Positions 34,955 through 38,391 of a stretch of DNA of 38,391 bases are shown one piece after another (the first letter of the stretch is position 1; every line of letters starts with the position of its first letter). The position numbers and the translations under genes are program-made. Origin of the DNA: Planctomycetota bacterium (lineage in GTDB: Bacteria; Planctomycetota; Planctomycetia; Planctomycetales; Planctomycetaceae); NCBI GenBank assembly GCA_018242525.1, contig JAFEBS010000008.1, positions 116,431 through 154,821 on the forward strand, in the 5' to 3' direction. The notes beneath the pieces are model-generated. The model saw only the letters and a list, made by a program, of their open reading frames with translations. It searched no databases and was not told the DNA's origin.

Positions 34955-35191
34955 TCAGACCCGGGACACTTCCAACTGGTTGACGATCCGTCCGAGTCCC
35001 TCGATGCCCCTCAGCGACTCTTGAGCCATCTGCTTTTGAAAGTAGGTTCGCACGGAACCAGTCAGCAATACGTCGTGATCGATCAATTCGAAGCGGACTG
35101 GTCGCCCGCCGACATGGGGATCCCGTGACAATGTCAGGTGGATTCGTTCGTGCAACTGTTCCGCGGCGTGGAGGACATAGAATTTGTTCAT
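34955..35191 (-). CDS. Small BON-domain protein
   Basis: The 78-residue product starts at 35191 (MNKFYVLHAAEQLHERIHLT); the frame is open to 35281 but without homology. It is almost entirely one BON domain: a helix (AAEQLHERIHLTLSRDPHVG), a strand (VRFELIDHDVLLTGSV), a second helix (FQKQMAQESLRGIEGLGRIV) and a final strand (NQLEVSR). BON domains bind membranes or lipids and usually occur twice in secreted proteins such as OsmY. Here there is a single domain and no signal peptide, so the protein is probably cytoplasmic. Confidence 0.72.
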   Translation of the reverse strand: MNKFYVLHAAEQLHERIHLTLSRDPHVGGRPVRFELIDHDVLLTGSVRTYFQKQMAQESLRGIEGLGRIVNQLEVSRV

Positions 35192-35662
35192 GATCTGCGG
35201 TCTCTGGGGTTGAGTGTCCGACTTTCCAGGGTGTTCTGCGCCGATGAAGGGCACGCGTCCTGATTCCCCGGGTCCATGCAAACCTAGATCGCGTTTGGCG
35301 ACCGGTCCGGCCGAATTCGCTGCGAGTGCAGGATTTTTCCCGGAAAACTCCAGCCAGAATTCAATGGTGGTGCTTCGTGATTGCGCAACGTGGTCCTGCC
35401 AACATTGCCGGATCAGAGATTGGATCGTTGGTTCCAGGCGTCAAAGTCGTCAAGTTCGGACGACTCGATTCCCGATATACACAGGGAATGCGGGAAAGTC
35501 TGAATGTCTGAGATGTCGGCGGCCGGTAGCTGTCCTTAAATCAAGATGGGATGCGTTGAGGACAGGTGTTCCCAGCAATGCCGGTCGGAATCCTGGGGTG
35601 CGCGTCAGACGTGTGAATTCCGGAGCGGAATTGCCAGCGTCGCCGGGTGGAGCGACGAACGT
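35192..35662. other. Divergent intergenic region between the BON and TolC-like genes
   Basis: The stretch has open frames but none with a signal peptide, ribosome-binding site or recognisable domain. It should contain the promoters of both flanking genes, which I cannot locate. Confidence 0.4.
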
Positions 35663-38344
35663 ATGACCAGTCCAACGCCGTTGAATACAAGACAGGATTT
35701 GATGTCTTGGTCACGTCTGTTGGCCTGCCCGGATCGGCTCACATCATCACTTGTCATGTTCGTGTTCGTCCTGCTTGCGTCGGGATGCCAGCGCAGTCAC
35801 TATCGGATCCAGGCCGATGGCCTGGTTCACGACGTCGTCGCGGGAGCAACCGCCAATCAACGGTTTGAAGTACCGGACTTCAATATTGCCATCGATCCGC
35901 GGTCACGGTTGTTTGACCCGACGGATCCCGATTATCCCCCCATGCCTCCGGATGATCCCGATTCCAATCGATTGATGCAGAACGTGGCCGGGCACCGCGG
36001 GTATCCGCGCTGGCATAATGATGGCGATGTCCCTGACGTCGAATTGAGCGACTACCGCGCCTGGTTGCCGTACACCGAGGATGGCAAAGTCCGCGTGGAC
36101 CTGGTTGGTACCGTCGAGCTGGCACGGTTGCACTCGCGCGATTATCAGGGGCAACTGGAAACGTTGTATCTCTCGGCACTTGACGTGACCGCCGAACGGT
36201 TTCGGTTCTATTCCCAGTTCTATGGCGGGAATGCGACGGAATACAGCGGAGTCGGAGCGTTTGCCAACGGAGGGCAAAGTTCCAGCATTCTTGATACGAC
36301 TTCGAATATCCGGATGCAGCGTGCCTTCACGGCGGGTGGCAATCTGGCCGTCGGGCTGGCGAACTCCATCGTCTGGCAATTCTCCGGTCAGGGATCGACC
36401 GTGAATTCGTCGTTGGCCAATTTCGCGTTCTCACAGCCCCTCTTGCAGTTCGCCGGTCGGCCCCGAATCATGGAACAGTTGACGCGGGTCGAACGAAACC
36501 TGCTGGCCAATGTTCGTCAGTTCACACGGTATCGACAAGGGTTTTATCTCGATGTGGTGTCAGGCTCGGGAAACACGGCGTCACTGCAACGATCCGGGGG
36601 ATTGTTTGGCGGATCCGGCCTGAGCGGGTTTACGGGTGTTGGGGTCGGAGGATTTGGTGGCGTCGGGGCGATCGGTGTGACTTCCAGCGGGAATGTGGCC
36701 GGAGGTGGCGGGGCCGGAGCGAATGGACTGGGCGGATACCTTGGCTTTCTGCAGCGGCAACAGGATCTTCGCAACCAGCGAACACGGATCTCGGCACTGC
36801 GCAATACGTGGATGCAGTTGAATGCGGCTTTCGATGCCGGGCGATTGGAAAACCGGTTCCAGGTCGATTTCGCACAGCAGGCCTACTACACCGGTCAGAG
36901 TCAGTTGCTGAACAACATCGCCGCCTACGAAAGCGGCCTGGATGCCTACAAGATGCGATTGGGGCTGCCACCCCACATTCCCCTGGAATTGAAGGATCCC
37001 TTCTTCGAGCAGTTCAACCTGATCAATCCAGAATTGTCACACCTGCAGGATGTCATTTCCGATCGCATGGATCTTCTGTCATCCGCGCCCGCTGGAGAGG
37101 GGCCGGAGAATCCCCCGACCGGGGATGCGTCGACGGTGGTCGATCTGGTTGCTCGATCACAGCAGTTCATCGAACAGATCACGGCGGATCGCCAGCGACT
37201 GGAAGCGGCACTTCCGGCTCGACGCCAGGGATTGAACGAACTGGTCAGACTGGCGGATCTGCAACAGATCCAGTTCGACAACCGGGCACTGACCCTGGAA
37301 GCACTGGATCGGCGGCTGGCGGCGCTGGATTCCTACCAGACTCGCGTGACCGAGGAATTGCAGGAACTGCAGCAACTTTCAGCACAGTTTGCCAGGGACG
37401 ACGATCTGACGGCGGATGAGCGAATCCGTGTGGAAAGAGAATTGCTGTCCCGTCTGTCAGCCGTGATGCTGGAATTCTCCCTGTTGCAGGCGCGCGTCCG
37501 ATTGCACAGCATCACACTGGTCCCGATTACGGTGACGCCCGAAAATGCCTTCCAACTCGCCCTGACGCAACGTGCCGACTGGATGAACGCCAAGGCTTCG
37601 CTTGTCGACACGTGGCGTCTGATTCGCTTCAACGCGAATGCACTCCGGACAAATCTGACGGTGAACGTCAGCGGGGACATGGGCACGACGGGAAACAATC
37701 CGATCAAGTTCAACGGCTCCAACGGTCACCTGAACGCGGGAGTCACACTCGACCTGCCGATCACGCGCGTCATCGAACGAAACGTCTACCGGCAGTCTTT
37801 GATCGATTACCAGCAGGCCCGCCGCTCGTTGATGGCTCAACGGGATGAGATTCATCGGGGCCTGCGCGCCCGGCTGCGACAGATCCGTGTCGATCAGTTC
37901 AATCTCGAACTGCGCCGCCTGGCGGTGGATGTGGCGATCACTCAGACCGATGTCGCGCGGCTGAAGCTGGTGGAGCCTCAGAAGCCGGTCGAAGCTGGAA
38001 AGGATCCGACCGCATCACCCACCGTGGCGCGCGACCTGGTGGATGCCCTGGCCACGTTGCAACAATCCCAGTTTGACCTGATCACCGTCTGGGGTGATTA
38101 CGAAATGCAGCGGCGGCTGTTCGACTTCGATGTCGGGACGATGGAACTGGACGAACGCGGAATCTGGCGTGATCCCGGTCCCGTCACCGACGAGTCGGTT
38201 ATTTTGAAATTCTACGAGTCCATGGCCAACCCGTTGACTCCCGCCGACCCGTCATCGCAACCGGGCGGCTTCGTCGAGCTGGGCCCGGCCGATTTGCCGC
38301 CGGAACCGATGGATATCGACGAGACTCCATCACCAGCAAAGTGA
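35663..38344 (+). CDS. Very large TolC-family (outer membrane efflux) lipoprotein
   Basis: About 893 residues from 35663 (MTSPTPLNTRQDLMSWSRLL); an internal ATG at 35702 has a better placed AGGA. The N-terminus is a lipoprotein signal (SLVMFVFVLLASGCQRSHYR) with the lipidated Cys in the ASGC box. A TolC-like first half starts near 36100 (VDLVGTVELARLHSRDYQGQ). It is interrupted at 36560-36745 by a Gly-rich segment (FGGVGAIGVTSSGNVAGGGG). A long coiled coil (about 37140-37480) lies before the second TolC-like repeat (TPENAFQLALTQRADWMNAK, LQQSQFDLITVWGDYEMQRR). Normal TolC proteins have about 450 residues, so this is roughly double. It may be an outer-membrane channel with an extended periplasmic part; no partner pump is in the window. 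Confidence 0.75.
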   Translation: MTSPTPLNTRQDLMSWSRLLACPDRLTSSLVMFVFVLLASGCQRSHYRIQADGLVHDVVAGATANQRFEVPDFNIAIDPRSRLFDPTDPDYPPMPPDDPDSNRLMQNVAGHRGYPRWHNDGDVPDVELSDYRAWLPYTEDGKVRVDLVGTVELARLHSRDYQGQLETLYLSALDVTAERFRFYSQFYGGNATEYSGVGAFANGGQSSSILDTTSNIRMQRAFTAGGNLAVGLANSIVWQFSGQGSTVNSSLANFAFSQPLLQFAGRPRIMEQLTRVERNLLANVRQFTRYRQGFYLDVVSGSGNTASLQRSGGLFGGSGLSGFTGVGVGGFGGVGAIGVTSSGNVAGGGGAGANGLGGYLGFLQRQQDLRNQRTRISALRNTWMQLNAAFDAGRLENRFQVDFAQQAYYTGQSQLLNNIAAYESGLDAYKMRLGLPPHIPLELKDPFFEQFNLINPELSHLQDVISDRMDLLSSAPAGEGPENPPTGDASTVVDLVARSQQFIEQITADRQRLEAALPARRQGLNELVRLADLQQIQFDNRALTLEALDRRLAALDSYQTRVTEELQELQQLSAQFARDDDLTADERIRVERELLSRLSAVMLEFSLLQARVRLHSITLVPITVTPENAFQLALTQRADWMNAKASLVDTWRLIRFNANALRTNLTVNVSGDMGTTGNNPIKFNGSNGHLNAGVTLDLPITRVIERNVYRQSLIDYQQARRSLMAQRDEIHRGLRARLRQIRVDQFNLELRRLAVDVAITQTDVARLKLVEPQKPVEAGKDPTASPTVARDLVDALATLQQSQFDLITVWGDYEMQRRLFDFDVGTMELDERGIWRDPGPVTDESVILKFYESMANPLTPADPSSQPGGFVELGPADLPPEPMDIDETPSPAK

Positions 38345-38391
38345 TGCGGATTGTGAGCCGCAAGGCGCTAGCCGCGGGTTCTTCGGGTACG
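38345..38391. repeat. Partial intergenic repeat at the right edge
   Basis: GTGAGCCGCAAGGCGCTAGC followed by CGCGGGTTCTTC has the look of a planctomycete-type intergenic palindrome (CGC-GCTAGC-GCG around the centre). It is cut by the window end, and there is no second copy in the window, so this is tentative. Confidence 0.3.

Overview
The window looks like a chromosomal piece of a planctomycete (Planctomycetota). This is inferred from the mix of a formylglycine sulfatase, a PhoD-like phosphatase, Gly/Pro-rich secreted proteins of the kind common in that phylum, flagellar genes, and intergenic DNA full of palindromic repeats. No rRNA or tRNA gene is visible, so genus and species cannot be given. 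G+C is high in the core genes and lower in the cassette region at 13.0-15.9 kb.

Layout. 1-3.7 kb: the edge of a palindromic repeat, then a minus-strand sulfatase/PhoD pair. 3.7-4.75 kb: a gene-free stretch with REP-like palindromes and a decayed IS200-like (REP-associated tyrosine) transposase. 4.76-7.84 kb: a three-gene proton-translocating transhydrogenase operon (pntAA-pntAB-pntB, minus strand). 8.2-9.1 kb: a DUF72 gene. 9.16-11.1 kb: a minus-strand flagellar cluster, flgB-flgC-fliE plus a MotE-like gene. 11.2-12.4 kb: a TIR-domain membrane protein. 12.97-15.88 kb: five small plus-strand genes, each followed by an attC-like site. I read this as an integron gene-cassette array without an integrase (a CALIN). 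15.9-17.4 kb: remnants of a tyrosine recombinase and a second IS200-like transposase with REP palindromes. 17.4-19.6 kb: an ECF sigma factor, a membrane protein (probable anti-sigma) and a secreted STN-like protein, overlapping end to start. 19.7-21.2 kb: an N6-adenine DNA methyltransferase with a small terminal-inverted-repeat element, flanked by a 10-bp duplication, just upstream. 21.5-26.0 kb: M24 peptidase, DEAD-box helicase and CPBP membrane protease. 26.3-29.5 kb: a secreted repeat protein, a Flp-pilin-like protein and a nucleoside-type MFS transporter. 29.9-35.2 kb (minus strand): RbsD/FucU protein, sugar epimerase, TPR lipoprotein, AAA ATPase, a secreted protein and a BON protein. 35.7-38.3 kb: a very large TolC-like lipoprotein.

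The most interesting part is 12.97-15.88 kb. Four of the five inter-gene repeats are exactly 108 bp between their outer 7-bp boxes. All five have inner arms that pair apart from two unpaired bases, one C and one A in the left arm. This matches the extrahelical G and T of the folded bottom strand that integron integrases recognise. The cassettes encode a trypsin-like protease, a membrane protein, a GxxExxY protein flanked by a perfect 28-bp inverted repeat, an unknown soluble protein and a lipoprotein. No integron integrase lies in the window. The neighbouring TIR gene and transposase debris suggest a turnover hotspot. All calls come from reading the sequence without database searches.
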